Shown here piece by piece: positions 23,168-35,415 of a stretch of 64,000 bases of DNA; position 1 is the first letter of the stretch, and each line of letters starts with the position of its first letter. Source of the stretch: Stenogyne calaminthoides. Taxonomy: Eukaryota > Streptophyta > Magnoliopsida > Lamiales > Lamiaceae. The notes beneath the pieces were generated by a model, which was not told the DNA's origin, did not search any database, and saw only the letters and a list, made by a program, of their open reading frames with translations. The position numbers and the translations under genes were made by a program. The stretch spans positions 16,304,691 through 16,368,690 of the forward strand of contig JBBCBC010000034.1 of NCBI GenBank assembly GCA_037126765.1. Reading direction: 5' to 3'.

Positions 23168-25360
23168 GCTCAACTTGTGATTGCAAACAATGTGACAAAG
23201 ACCAAACAGAGAGGCATGTTAAAAAAACGACACAAGAAAAACAAAATAGGTAAATCATTCATTTTACTCCTATTAGAGTTTATTCGATCTCAATCATTTT
23301 TTTTGATTAATGTGAGTTCATTCTCCAAGTTGATCCGATATAGACCGATATATCCGATTTGGTGAAGTTTTTTGATCAGATGTAATTTATTTTTTTTGTT
23401 CTTCTCCAAACAATTGGAAAAATTTTGAGAACTTTTGGTCCAAATCGATGTAGAATAAGTTTGAGGGACAAAAGTGTCAAAATTTTCGACTTTTTGGGAT
23501 CAAAAGTGTCAAAATGTTTTTAACATAACTCATTCACCATACATATCTTTTGGGACCAAAACCCTTGTTTCGGTGAGTCCGCAAAACACTTTTACCCTTT
23601 TTTTCCATGATTTCATCTTCTCAAATCAACTCGTTCATCCTTTTTGTTGTTTTCATCATCACAACGATTTGATTGTTGCAAAAGCTTCTCTTCCATCACG
23701 GCCGAACTTCTTTGTTGCTGTAAACCGAGAAGACACTTCTCCTAACCGTATGCACTTTTGTGTGTCTATCGTTATGACGTGACTACCATCAAAAAATAAC
23801 GATCTTGATCGAGATAAACGATCTTCCTATATCAAAAAAAAAACTCCTCTTATTATAATTAAAAAGTACACATACAGATTTGATTTCAATTTCGAGTTTT
23901 GCAGAGAGACGAACATATAGAATAATAAAAATTACTGAATAAATGAAGTTTGAAATTGTACATTTTCCTTAAAGAAAATGAAGAAAAATAAAATGTTTGA
24001 ATCTCGTTACATATTACTTCGTAATTGCATATCAATGTTTTAATTTTGTACTTTTTCTGCTAAAATTTTAATTAATTAAGCCTTCGGAGTCTTGAACAAT
24101 TATCTTTCAGCATATGAATTTACACACAGTCACACATAGACTGTACGTCGATTTGTGATGATTCTACATCTGGTGGAGTATATCGTTGTAAAAAATAAAT
24201 AAATTCACAATATATATGAATTTTTAATATTTGTTGATAATATGTTTGATTGGTCATTCGTTACGTGTGGACTATGCAACATATTTTTGTTCTCATGATC
24301 TGACGAATTAAATGGCTGGATACAATTAATTTACTCAAAAATATATTTACTATACAGTCTTTAATATTAGAGAAATACTTATATCACATGTATCTTACTT
24401 ACATCGTGTAACTTAAGTGTATTTTTAAATAATATTAATTATATTAACTGAACATTACTACTTATATTTAATTCAATAGTATTAGTTGTGCAACTTGTGA
24501 TTGCAAACAATGTGACAAAGACCAAACAGAGAGGCATGTTAAAAAAACGAACAAGAAAAACAAAATAGGTAAATCATTCATCACGACACGTTGTACATTA
24601 TCATGTTGTGCACATAGATCTATATGGGTATATGATGTACTTTTAATTGTCAAAATAGCACGGCAAAAATCGCCGTGATGTCTAAAAGAAAAAAATCCTT
24701 ATTATAATTAAAAATACACACAATTTGATTTCAATTTCGAGTTTTGCAGAGAGACGAACATATAGAATAATAAAAATTACTGAATAAATGAAGTTTGAAA
24801 TTGTACATTTTCCTTAAAGAAAATGAAGAAAAATAAAATGTTTGAATCTCGTTACATATTACTTCGTAATTGCATATCAATGATCTTCGGAGTCTTGAAC
24901 TATCTTTCAGCATATGAATTTACACACAGTCACACATAGAAACGTCGATTTGTGATGATTCTACATCTGGTGGAGTATATCGTTGTAAAAAATAAATAAA
25001 TTACAATATATAGAATTTTTAATATTTTATAAATGTTTGATTGGTCATTCGTTACGTGTGGACTATGCAACATATTTTTTGTTCTCATGATCTGACGAAT
25101 TAAATGGCTGGATACAATTAATTTACTCAAAAATTATATTTAAAAGTCTTTAATATTAGAGAAATACTTATGACACAATGAATAAGTGTATTTTAAATAA
25201 TATTAATTATATTAACGTGGACTACTTATATTGAATTCAATATATCATTGTGCAACGGAAAACCGCGAATCATGTATTTAGACATTATCATGTTATCATA
25301 GATCTATATGGGTATATGATGTACTTTTTTGAATAGCACGGTACCGTGATGTCCTAAATC
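23168..25360 (+). repeat. Direct duplication of a ~770-bp segment
   Basis: Block X (about 95 bp, CAACTTGTGATTGCAAACAA...) occurs at 23168-23263 and again at 24488-24581. Block Y (GATTTCAATTTCGAGTTTTG...) occurs at 23848-24492 and 24696-25256, and a third partial start of X's downstream flank is at 25250-25360 (ATAGATCTATATGGGTATAT). Between X and Y the first copy holds ~584 bp of unrelated sequence and the second only ~114 bp, so the first copy probably received an insertion. Y2 has many small deletions relative to Y1. Confidence 0.75.
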
Positions 25361-26225
25361 CAATATACAAAATAGATAAAACGTTGCAACTATTCCCAAA
25401 CCCAATTGTTACTCTAAGATGTATTATGTTTCTATATTAACAATTGCAAAACAATAACTCATTATAAAAAAATACTTGACACAACTTTTCAAATATAACA
25501 AGTTCAGTGAGTCTCATAAAACGTGCACTCATAGTGCATTTTAGAAGAGTGCAACTATACAAAAATAGAAACGCAATTATTCCAACCGGATGCAATATGT
25601 TTCTATATTAACAAAGACAGATAAATAAGTCTCAGACGTGAATATAAGTATAGAATCGGCGCGAACAAAGTCTTGCGGATCTTGAATAATCTGTCTTGAT
25701 AAGTTTAAACATGAATGACGTGAACTTTTTGTCACTATAAAATGCAGTACTTTGTTTTACATGGAATGCATTTAATTATATATACTCGTCGTCACACCGC
25801 GCTTCAAGAAAGAAGAAAAATAGAAAATATTTCGCCTAAGTAAGCAAAATCACAATTTGTTCATTTTTAGATTAGTTGGGTGTTTATTCTCTCTTCCTAA
25901 TTGACTAGTATGACTCTTTTGATAGCAATCATAATGTATAATATTTTTTATTTATACATAGAACGGGTTTGTTCCCAACGGGAGGTATGACGGTATTATA
26001 CCCGCCGGCCGCCTCAAAATCTTGTTGCCTAATATATATGCCACTCATGTATGTATCGAATATTGTAAAATTAATGTCTATACTTTGTTTTGATTTTTAT
26101 TTTATTTTCCTCTATTACTTATATAATAAGACACACTTAGTTGAAACGATTTTATGGTGAACATAATTTGAGTATTAACATTTTAATAATTTAAGAAAAG
26201 TGAGTATTGATTTGTTTTAGGTATT
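25361..26225. other. AT-rich intergenic DNA
   Basis: No recognisable gene. A GC-richer spot around 25970-26030 carries a 63-residue ORF (25969-26160) after an AG acceptor-like site, but it resembles no family I know. Confidence 0.4.
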
Positions 26226-26884
26226 CAAGGATGGAGCGAGAAATGGTAGGAGGCCCCGGACCCTCCTGAAATTTCAAAAATTTTCAAGAATATTTTAGTA
26301 ATTTCATAATAATATATAAAATAAAATAATATTTAATAACATATGCTTCAAAAAATTTAAGTTTCTCTACTCGAACTTAACAGTCAACTAGTGAATTTTA
26401 TTGTTGACATGCATTTGAATGAAAATTTCTCTATAATTGTAGGAATTGGAGCTCTTGCTAAAAAGATGATTGCTCTAAGAAAGCGTATTGTATTTTTATT
26501 AGTTTATTTGCTTGTTAAGTTATCATTGATCTCGTTGCCACAACTACTTTGGTAAGAGCATTTTCAACATTGAAACTCATCAAGACACTTCACTAAACAC
26601 TACATAACCGAATGTGATATATATTTTTGAATAATTATTTAATTATACATTGAAAATAATAATTTTAAAAAAATTAGTAACGAAACTATCATGCAACGTT
26701 TCCAAAAAATGAAGAGCCGAAAAAATAATTATAGTTTAAGTATATTAAATAAAAGTTTTAACATACGTATGTAATTACGTTTTAACATTTTGATTATATA
26801 AATATAGGTATTGGTTATATTTTTATTTTAAAATTTTATTTTTGTACTGTTTTATTACTATTAAATTGGGTCCCTGTATCACTG
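26226..26884 (+). mobile_element. hAT transposon remnant with dimerisation-domain fragment
   Basis: The left end CAAGGATGGAGCGAGAAATGG with the GGAGGCCCCGGACCCTCC palindrome resembles plant hAT termini. The right end, reversed, reads CAGTGATACAGGGAC. Between them, at about 26505-26720, shifted frames read LLVYLLVKLSLIS, then VATTTLVRAFSTLKLIK, then ETIMQRFQKMKSRK. This is the C-terminal hAT dimerisation domain of the TTF/ZMYM-type transposase (usual form VAT.TVERAFS.MK.IK.RLRNRM). At least two frameshifts and the loss of the rest of the transposase make it non-functional. Confidence 0.7.
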
Positions 26885-26932
26885 ATTGTATCCCGTCTTA
26901 TACGAATCTTTGTCTTATATAATACTCCCTCC

Positions 26933-27183
26933 GTCTCACTGTAATTGTCTTGTTTTCCTTTATGAATGTTCCACTATAACTTTTTCATTCCATAAATAGA
27001 AAAAGTATCACTTCCACTACTTTATATTTTTATCCACAATATAGCAAAAATGTTCACCATTTAATATACCACTTCTTACTTTTTATATAAAAAAAATAAA
27101 AAGGTCCACCAATTAAAATATTAATATTATTCCTTAAATTATTTAATCATAAAAAATGAGATAATTATAATAGAACGGATGAT
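26933..27183. mobile_element. Stowaway-like MITE, degenerate
   Basis: It begins TACTCCCTCCGTCTCACTGTAATTG, the hallmark Stowaway (Tc1/mariner MITE) end. The right end TTATAATAGAACGGATGA is a decayed complement. It has an AT-rich interior and no coding. Confidence 0.6.
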
Positions 27184-27420
27184 TAAATTTTATGGTGATA
27201 GTTTTTCGCGTCGAATTAATTTATTCGAAAAGTTGAGGGACGTGAAACTACAAATATAGTTTATATTTTTAAATTATAAGTAGTTGAAAAAAAAAAGTAG
27301 TTGGAATTTTGTGTATTTTAGCCTTAAAATAATGCGCCGTTCAAGATCAACCATAGTTTCTAAATAATTAAATTTAATCAATTATCCTCTTAATTTGGTA
27401 GAAAGTTAAAGAATATCAAA

Positions 27421-27490
27421 GTGACTTAGCTCATGTGATTAGAACACCACTACCTAGATCAAAAGGTTCTGGGTTCGAGACACGTTGCTC
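27421..27490 (+). repeat. tRNA-like SINE head
   Basis: TTAGCTCATGTGATTAGAAC resembles a tRNA A box region, and GGGTTCGAGAC at 27471-27481 is a good B box (GGTTCRANNC), about 45 bp apart. No cloverleaf with paired acceptor stem is evident and a T-run follows, so this is better read as a pol III-type SINE head than a tRNA gene. It sits directly left of the tandem array. Confidence 0.45.
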
Positions 27491-27504
27491 TTTTTTTTAA
27501 TGGA

Positions 27505-28725
27505 ATTTAAAGTGGGATTTTCCACCCTCCTCGGGTATTCTCTGCCCTTTATGAGTTTGTTGCAAGTTCTCTATTAATCTCTGCCCTTTATGAGTTTGTT
27601 GCAAGTTCTCTCCACCCACTATGGATTTGTTGCAGTGAGTGCAGAAGCAATTTGTGGAGCCAGACGAAGAAGGAAAAGATGTGCTGCGGTTGAGGTTCCA
27701 ATTGATAGCAGGACAAAATATATGTGTCACGACGTGCGGTGGATAATGTCTTAGTCCGGGCTTAGTCCATTATACCACGAGCTCATATTTAGGGTCGCTC
27801 CCAGTTTAGCGAAATTTGCGTCATCCTCCTTCGATTATACCACGAGCTCATATCCAGAGTCGCTCCCAGTTTAGCGGAATTTGTGTCATCCTCCTCCGAT
27901 CCTAACGCTTGATTCGAATCCAGGGTTGAGGTTCCAATTGATAGCAGGACAAAATATATGTGTCACGACGTGCGGTGGATAATGTCTTAGTCCGGGCTTA
28001 GTCCATTATACCACGAGCTCATATTCAGGGTCGCTCCCAGTTTAGCGGAATTTGCGTCATCCTCCTTCGATTATACCACGAGCTCATATCCAGAGTCGCT
28101 CCCAGTTTAGCGAAATTTGCGTCATCCTCCTCCGATCCTAAAGCTTGATTGAATCCAGGGTTGAGGTTCCAATTGATAGCAGGACAAAATATATGTGTCA
28201 CGACGTGCGGTGGATAATGTCTTAGTCCGGGCTTAGTCCATTATACCACGAGCTCATATTCATGGTCATTTCTCGGTTTAGCGGAATTTTGCGCTATCCT
28301 CCTTCGATTATACCACGAGCTCATATCCGTAGTCGCCTCCCGGTTTAGCGAAATTTCGTCATCCTCCTCCGATCCTAAAGCTTGATTTGAATCCGGGGTT
28401 GAGGTTCCAATTGATACAGGACAAAATATATGTGTCACGACGCGGTGGATAACGTCTTAGTGGATAATGTACCCGGTTTAGCTTAAATTTGTGTCATCCT
28501 AGTCCATTATACCACGAGCTCATATTCATGGTCGCTCCCGGTTTAAATTTAATTTCGTCATCCTCCTTCGATTTATCCGGGGTTGAGGTTCCAATATCCA
28601 GGACAAAATCGCTCCGGTGTTTAATGTCGGAATTTCCATTATCCTCCTCCGATCCTAATGCTTGATTCGAATCCATGGTCGCTCTCAATTTAGCGGAATT
28701 TGCGTCATCCTCCTCCAATCCTCAT
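27505..28725. repeat. Nested tandem array, ~236-bp units each with two ~78-bp subunits
   Basis: The landmark GGTTGAGGTTCCAAT recurs at 27688, 27924, 28159, 28397 and 28581, spacings 236, 235, 238 and 184. Inside each unit the sequence TTATACCACGAGCTCATAT...TTTAGCGGAATTTGCGTCATCC appears twice in tandem. A smaller repeat, CTCTGCCCTTTATGAGTTTG, occurs twice at 27538-27610 at the left edge. The units become rearranged and truncated to the right of 28400. Minus-strand ORFs here (for example DMSSWYN repeated) come from the repetition and match no known family. Confidence 0.85.
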
Positions 28726-29499
28726 GCTTTGGTTCGAGGAAGGTTTTCCCCTTAGTTGGGTTTGAAGAATTAGCTTCTCTAGAGAGATTAATTGTTCTAA
28801 TTAAGTTGTATTCTTCAAAAAAAAAAAAACAAGACAAGAACCAATCAAATAATTCTGAAGGAGACTAATCCATTTCCAATATCACATGTGAGATACATTA
28901 GTTCCATGAATCTTGCAGCGGTTACATGCAAATCTTTAATAAGTATTTTAATGAACTTGTGTTGTAAAGCTCATGAATCAATAGGAATTTGAAAATTATA
29001 AGTACTAGGAAACATTTATTTATTAATATAGTATATATAATATATGTACAAGATGATAAATATAGTGGGGCCACGTCACCGCATATTTTTCCACCACCAT
29101 TAATTTGCAATTGCAGGTGGATCGAGGTCGATGCCCGTGACACCCCCATCTGTATCATGTGAATCATCTTGTCATCACTTGGAAAAAAAGCATACAACAC
29201 AAATATTATAATATGCATATACAAAAAATGTGTGCGTATTTAATTCCTTTTTCATTTTCTCAAATAGATCATGCCTTGAGTATCAAAGGTGTATGTTTAA
29301 ATGTTGTCGCATGCACGTTTTCATTCGTTCATAGCTTCCGATTATGTCCATAATGCAATTATCTCGAAGTTGAAAAATCATTAATTGTATCTCAGTGGAG
29401 ATTGCCATGAAACGGTAAATGCATATGTGCAAGGAGTAATATTTTCTTACAAATAAAAAAATATAACTATTATCTCGACTTATTCGGAGTAATTTTCGT
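28726..29499. other. Intergenic DNA, no gene recognised
   Basis: Short ORFs only, with no conserved motifs and no matching repeat ends. Confidence 0.5.
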
Positions 29500-29786
29500 A
29501 GTCAAAGTATAGTGTGAACAAGATTCACGGTAAAACTGGTTAAGGAGTGAGACTTATATTACTAAAGAGTGTGATTTTTTTATCGTAAATGGTGTGATTT
29601 TTTACTATAAAGAGTATTACTCATAAAAGTGAAGGGTGTGATTTATATTATAACAAATGGTGTCGTAATGATAACTGAAGAGTGTGACTTATATTACTAA
29701 ATTATGTGACTTATATTACTAAAGTGTATATATATAAAAAATAATAATTAATTTTACAGTGAACAAATTTCAAAGTATACCAACTC
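29500..29786. mobile_element. MITE family A, copy 1
   Basis: It matches 48846-49130 over its length. Both copies carry a left end GTATAGTGTGAACAAG and a series of GAGTGTGACTTATATTACT repeats. The left end and the reversed right end of the second copy (GGTATGCTGTGAAACTTG) form imperfect ~35-bp terminal inverted repeats that share GTGAAACTGGTT. There is no coding capacity. Confidence 0.7.
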
Positions 29787-32700
29787 ATTTGATATACACA
29801 CTATCTACATTCAACAATCGCCATATGATATTTTAGAGTATTCAAAAAATTATTGAGGGAAGATTCTCCAACTGTTGAAGATGGCGACACTGACTCGTAA
29901 AAGGAGGACTGCACTTGACGCATAAAAACATCATCACTTTCTATAACCACAAAATTTGTATTTAAAATTAATAAATCCACACGAACTAAAATTCAGGGCA
30001 AATCCTAAGAATTATTGAGTTTAAGTCGAATTTATAATTAGGTTTCTCGTAGTATTTTAATTATACGAACTTAAAGTTAATATAAATTTTATATGACATA
30101 ATTTTAAATATTGTATAATACTAAAAAAAGATATTTTTCTATGACAAATATTTTCAAAATAATCATTTAAATGCAACTTGGCTTACAGTTTTAGAGTCAA
30201 TAATATTAATTGTACTATGTATAATTAATTTGTTCAGTCCTAAGGCATTTTAGAGTCAATCCTCCTAAGACATTTGGTGATCGAAGAAAAGTCTCAACGG
30301 ACTTCAATTTTGAGAAACAAATTTTATTATCGTGTTCCAATTTTTCACACATTTCTTCATCCAATAGATTTTCACATTTATTGTTTTCCTCCATGACTAC
30401 TTGTTTATTAAAAGTAAAATATTTATTGATATCATTCTTTTGAGTTTGAGTTAAATCTTCAGTGCTTGTTAATGTTTTTTTCTAATTTAATCACCAAAAG
30501 CATATATTTTAAAGACATGATATGAAGAAATAATTTAAATTAAAAAATAAATAAACAAATCATAAATTATTGTTGATCAATAAAAAAAATTATGAGTGTC
30601 TCACATTTTAATTTTATCTCATTATCAATGATTATATATTGTGATGTAAGAAATTTTAATATATAATGTGACATGGCCACTATGTTATTTACCAAAATAT
30701 GAAAGCTTAAAAAATGAACTTAAATATGAGTATAAGCCACAAACAAGGTTCAAGGCATGAATCTCCGTTAAGAAAAAAAAAATATCTTCACACATCTAGA
30801 ACATCACATGTGTTGAGATAATTTTGGGAATTTAATTGTAGAATTGTAGATACACATATGAATATGGGCTCCTAAAAATTTACGAAATTTTCATGCCTGA
30901 TTCGACGATTCATTCGACTCAAGAGTCGCACGGCCTTGGTGAAATTACAATATAATTTTATTGAATCAAAATACATGTTTCTCTATAATCTCTTTATTCC
31001 TTGATTCTCTCTTCAACAACTTGATTTGATTTTTTAGATTTATCGGAGTCGGATCTACAATCAAATCTTATCAGAGCATGAATATGAAGTTTTAACTATA
31101 ACATTATTTCAAGAGCAGAACGCCTTATTTTGAATTAAATGTTGACTTTTGGAGACTTCCCGGATGAAGCCACTGAACTTGAATAATGTCCTCAATTCCG
31201 TGAAGAACGCTGTTGAATTTGACTCGAGAAGAGCCGATTGGAGGTGTTTAGCATTTTGATCTCGAATCAAATGCCGTTTTCAAATGATTTGCACCTGCAA
31301 GAACTTGAAGAACTCCCCTGAAGAACTTAAAACACTCTTCAACTACCAAACTCGATCTCTAAAACTTGTGAAATTCAAGTGTATTCAATATTTTTTGGTG
31401 TGTTCCAAATGAATGAAATGAGATCATATTTATAGGTGTGGAATATGACTTGTGCTAGATTGATTGGCTTCCAAGACTGACATAAATCCCAACTTTCTTT
31501 TCACTTTGGTGGGTTTGAATTATTATATTAGTTGTTGCAATTTAATTTTCTTTTCTTCAATTGAACTATGAGTTTGCAATTGGGAATTTGCAATTTGCGC
31601 AATTCTGGGTTTGAATTATGATATTGATTGTAGCAACTTTGGTTTGTGTTAGTAAACATTAGTAATATGTAATTACATAAATGTAGATCTGCTGAGAAAA
31701 TAGAGCAACAATATTAGTGTTTAAAGTAGGGTAAAGTGGTAATTTCAAAAGTTATCATGTACTAACATGTCAAGTAAACACATGTTAAGTAGGATTGTAT
31801 ATTGCGACCTAAGCCATTCAAAGCAAATAAAGGGTATTCTGGTTTATTTTTATGACTCAGTATTCGGCCCAATAACCAACTATGCAGGCGACTATAATAT
31901 ATCATCCACTAGTGAAAGTTTCATCTGAAGTTAAAACAAAGCTCTTTATAAACTAACACGTCTCATGAATTGATCGTACTTTGGGAATTTCGAACATATA
32001 TCTTGATATTAATTTAACCATATAACTTAGTAAACGCAAGCTTATGGAAAAAAAAACCTTATATGTACTAAATGCACGTGCAATTAAAGTGTATTTTTAA
32101 ACAATATTAGTCTTTTTCACTTAACAAAATTTGTTGGTTAGTATTGATTATATTTATTAAATAATATTAATTTTTTTAATTTAAAAATATTTATCGTGTG
32201 CAGTTGCATCAATTGTACAACAAGAAACTTGCTAAAAAAATATATAAAGTATATGTCCATGATTCAAAATTCAAATTATATTCCGCTTACCCCATTCTAG
32301 TTTAAGATAACATATTAACAATTAGTCCATTTCTGAAACAAATATTAATATACATGCACATATTTGTAGTTTTATGCTTAGTACTATATATTAAGATACA
32401 AAAAGAAACGCAATAATTTGATAAATGCGACAAATGGAGATGAGGGGTTACCATGACATGTGTGAAAAGGAATATATAGTAGTAGTAATACAATAATGTA
32501 AGTTAAATTTCAAGTTTCAAGTTAGTACTAGTATTAGTTGAGTGAGAGTTAAGTACTTAATTAAGTACCAAAAATTAATTGTCGACGGCAAATAACAACA
32601 AAGGGAAAAGGTGTGGTCTTTTCTGAATAGAAAGTGAAAGGACAAAGAGGAGATGATATAATAAGCGACACACTAAAAGTTGAAATGGTAATACACCTCT

Positions 32701-33417
32701 CTATGGAAATGGAGGAATACTCACCCATGAACATTACTTTTATGCATGTGTGTTTGTGCATGCAGTGACGTGGAGAGTAGGGATACGTAGCAGTCCCCTT
32801 GAAATAAATGGAAAAATGTTGAATTTTAATTTCGATATTTAAAATTGACATATCAAAGTTTCTCCAAATGAAAAAAAGAGTCGTCTCGTGTGCATCGAAT
32901 ACATCGTGCATTTTACAAGAGCATACACAATTAATGAATGAAAATTCATTAACTCACTTTGTTTCTTCATTCACATTATATCTACATCATTAATTTTTAA
33001 ATATTTAATTGTTTAAACATATTCTCATAGTGATTATCAATCATTTATTCATCTATACATATTTCATGGATCCCACTATCACCTTATTTCTACCCATCTT
33101 TTGTAAAAAATATTTTCTCTCTTCATCCATATTTTTAAATGGATGACACTCTCTCTCTAATTTAAAGATCATTCACAATGATTTTAAACATCAACTTCCA
33201 TTCATCCAATGTTTAAACATCCTCTGGATAGACCATTGTGGATGTTTGAATGTATTTTAAAAACTTACAACACATTTTAGTGTAACAAATCGCGAGTTTC
33301 AGTGCAATGAATCATAAGTTTTTAAAATACACTATGGAATATACGGTGCACCTGGTGCATATAAGACCTAACCATGAAAAAATACAACCATCAATTTAAA
33401 ATATGAGTAAATTTCAT
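29787..33417. other. AT-rich intergenic DNA
   Basis: No gene. A possible LTR remnant is listed separately at 30811-31077. On the minus strand near 31436-31426 the sequence CCTATAAATATG is TATA-like but has no recognised gene downstream. Around 33250-33365 there are GTGCA-rich motifs related to the foldback MITEs. Confidence 0.5.
30811..31077 (+). mobile_element. Possible solo-LTR remnant with PBS-like site
   Basis: TGTTGAGATAATTTTGGGAA at 30811 looks like a copia LTR start. About 249 bp later CTACA (31055-31059) precedes TCTTATCAGAGC (31066-31077), which differs from the initiator-tRNA-Met site TGGTATCAGAGC at two positions. No second LTR or coding region is seen. Confidence 0.35.
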
Positions 33418-33449
33418 GTGCACATACATTTTTTGAAACATGTAACTAT

Positions 33450-34326
33450 GACAAAAACTTAGGTAGACCTGGTTCATACCATGAACCCGGATCAGACTTG
33501 ACCCATACACATAAAATGGGTCAGATATAAACAATCCAAGCCCATTTCCTTCTTCACGCGAAACCACTGCACTCTCTGCGACTCCTCACAAAACGGCTCC
33601 ACTCTCTGCGACTCTTCACTTGAAACTGCTCCACTCTCCATGACTCTTCACGCGACGGTGACGGAGACGACGACACGCGACGAAGACGACGCCTTTGCGA
33701 CGACGGTTCACATTTGTCGTTTTTCTTTTTTAAACAGTGAGAGTTTTACTTAATAACAGCGAGAGTTTCACATGGCAACAGTGATAATTTTTGTGAACAA
33801 AGTGAGAGTTTTACTGAATAACAATGAGAGTTTTATTGAATAATAGTGAAAGTTTTACTTAGTAACAGTAATAATTGTTTTGCATAGAAGTGAGAGTTCT
33901 ACTTAGTAATAATAAGAGTTTTATTTAATAACAATGAGAGTTTTACATAGCAACAGTGTGAGTTTTTGTGAACAAAAGTGAGAGTTTTACTTAGCAATAG
34001 TGAGAGTTTTACTTAATAACAATGAGAGTTTTACATAGCACCAGTGAGAGTTTTGGTGAGCGCACGCGACGCGAGAGAGATGAGATGATTAAGTGTGCGA
34101 ACGGCGGTATGAGATGGACAATCGAGCAAAAAAAAATAAGACGGTGAAAAGAATGGCGAAAGGCGGCGAAAAGGATGGCGAAAGGCGGCGAAAAAAGATG
34201 GCGAAAGGCGAAACACGTTAAGAAAACCTGTGAAACACGATAAACTTCAAGTCAACCCAATTACTTGATATGGGTCATATTGAATTAGGGTTCACACCGT
34301 GAACCTGGTTCACATGAGTGTCACTC
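33450..34326. mobile_element. Mutator-like non-autonomous element, 877 bp, 9-bp target duplication
   Basis: The 9-bp word TGTAACTAT flanks it perfectly (33441-33449 and 34327-34335). The ends are imperfect inverted repeats of ~39 bp, each containing GGTTCA.....TGAACCC and then GACCCATA. The interior has GC-rich blocks with GCGACG motifs on both sides of a minisatellite (33735-34060). The only ORFs are products of the repeats and no transposase is present. A 9-bp duplication with long TIRs is characteristic of Mutator-like elements. Confidence 0.8.
33735..34060. repeat. ~24-bp minisatellite inside the Mutator-like element
   Basis: About 14 degenerate units of the form AGTGAGAGTTTTACTTAATAAC, with variants such as CATAGCAAC and GTGAACAAA in the second half. 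The array lies between two GC-rich blocks. Confidence 0.8.
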
Positions 34327-34631
34327 TGTAACTATTTACACTGAAACATATAATTTGTACAATGTAAAACAAATTGAATGTTTCAGTGCAACAAATTGAA
34401 TATTTTAAAATATCAATTGCATGTTTCAAAAATGCATTTGAATTGCACAATACAACTGATTCATACAAAATTTTACCTTAAAATTATATAATTTGACACA
34501 CTTTTATGCAAATTATCACTGTGTAAATGTTTATCTTTTTCACTAGGATAAAACATTATCTAAGATTTAATAATTCTTAAACATGATTTAGAAGAAAATG
34601 CAATTAATTTATATTAAAAAGTGAAATGCGT

Positions 34632-34899
34632 TACTCCCTCCGTCCCATAATTAATTGAATATTTATTGTACGCGCGAATTTTGAGAAAATAGTTATTTAT
34701 TATTATTAAAAGAGATAAAGTTGGAGGTTAAATAGTAAAATAGTGGCATTTGTATAAATATAATGATATAAAATTGACTTTAGTATTGAAAAAGTAATGA
34801 CATTGAATGTAATATTAAAGTGTTTGAAGGATATAGATAAAGAAAAAATGTTGATTTATTATCCTTTATAGAAATATTCAATTGAGTTTGAGACGGACC
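34632..34899. mobile_element. Stowaway-like MITE
   Basis: The left end TACTCCCTCCGTCCCATAATT and the right end ATTCAATTGAGTTTGAGACGGA are complementary with mismatches. It lies ~520 bp upstream of the receptor kinase start, so it is in or near that promoter. Confidence 0.65.
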
Positions 34900-35415
34900 T
34901 TTTTTTGTAAATGTTGAATTGAGTTGAGTCCTGGAGGATTATTTAGTTTGTAAATTAGATGAATGCTAAACAATATTATTGTAATTGTAATCATAAACTA
35001 GGGTTGGAAAGGCATGTTTCTCTAGACTCTACATTTCATTAATTGAACAAATCAAAGGGTATATGTCAGAAACCATGGTCTCCACCACATTTGGACACAA
35101 CTCTGTTACAAAAAAAATCAAATAATTTTCACAAAAAATGTTAAAACATTCCGCTGCGACCCCTGTTCTTGCATGACTTCATTAATCACTTCAATCCCCC
35201 GCAAAATTTTCAACAACAAAAATTAAAATAAACCAAGCATCACTCCCTCTCAGGGCCCCACTCTCTCTCTCTCTCTCTCTCTCTAGATTACACTCCCGTG
35301 AGCAAAACCTCATCTCATTTTCAGCCAGAACAAACTCCCTCTTTCTTTCACAACAATGGACATATAACCAAACCCCTCTCTGCATCTCTCTTCCAGTCTC
35401 AAAACCGCCATAAAG
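34900..35415 (+). promoter_or_regulatory. Probable promoter and leader of the receptor kinase gene
   Basis: A (CT)n tract at 35261-35284, typical of plant core promoters/5' leaders, lies 132-155 bp before the ATG. No convincing TATA box was found. The ATG at 35416 is preceded by CCATAAAG. Confidence 0.45.

Larger units (their letters stand above)
33418..34448. mobile_element. Foldback MITE split by a later insertion
   Basis: The outer arms GTGCACATACATTTTTTGAA (33418 onward) and the complement of TTTCAAAAATGCATTTGAATTGCAC (ending 34448) are inverted copies, both next to GAAACATG. If the 33450-34326 element and one 9-bp copy are removed, the arms join into a foldback of roughly 150 bp. Confidence 0.65.

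Noticed and set aside
23474..23782. 102-residue ORF
   Set aside because: Low-complexity translation (many F, S, H) in insertion sequence; no family resemblance.
27421..27490. Functional tRNA gene
   Set aside because: Only A and B box-like words are present; acceptor and anticodon stems do not pair.
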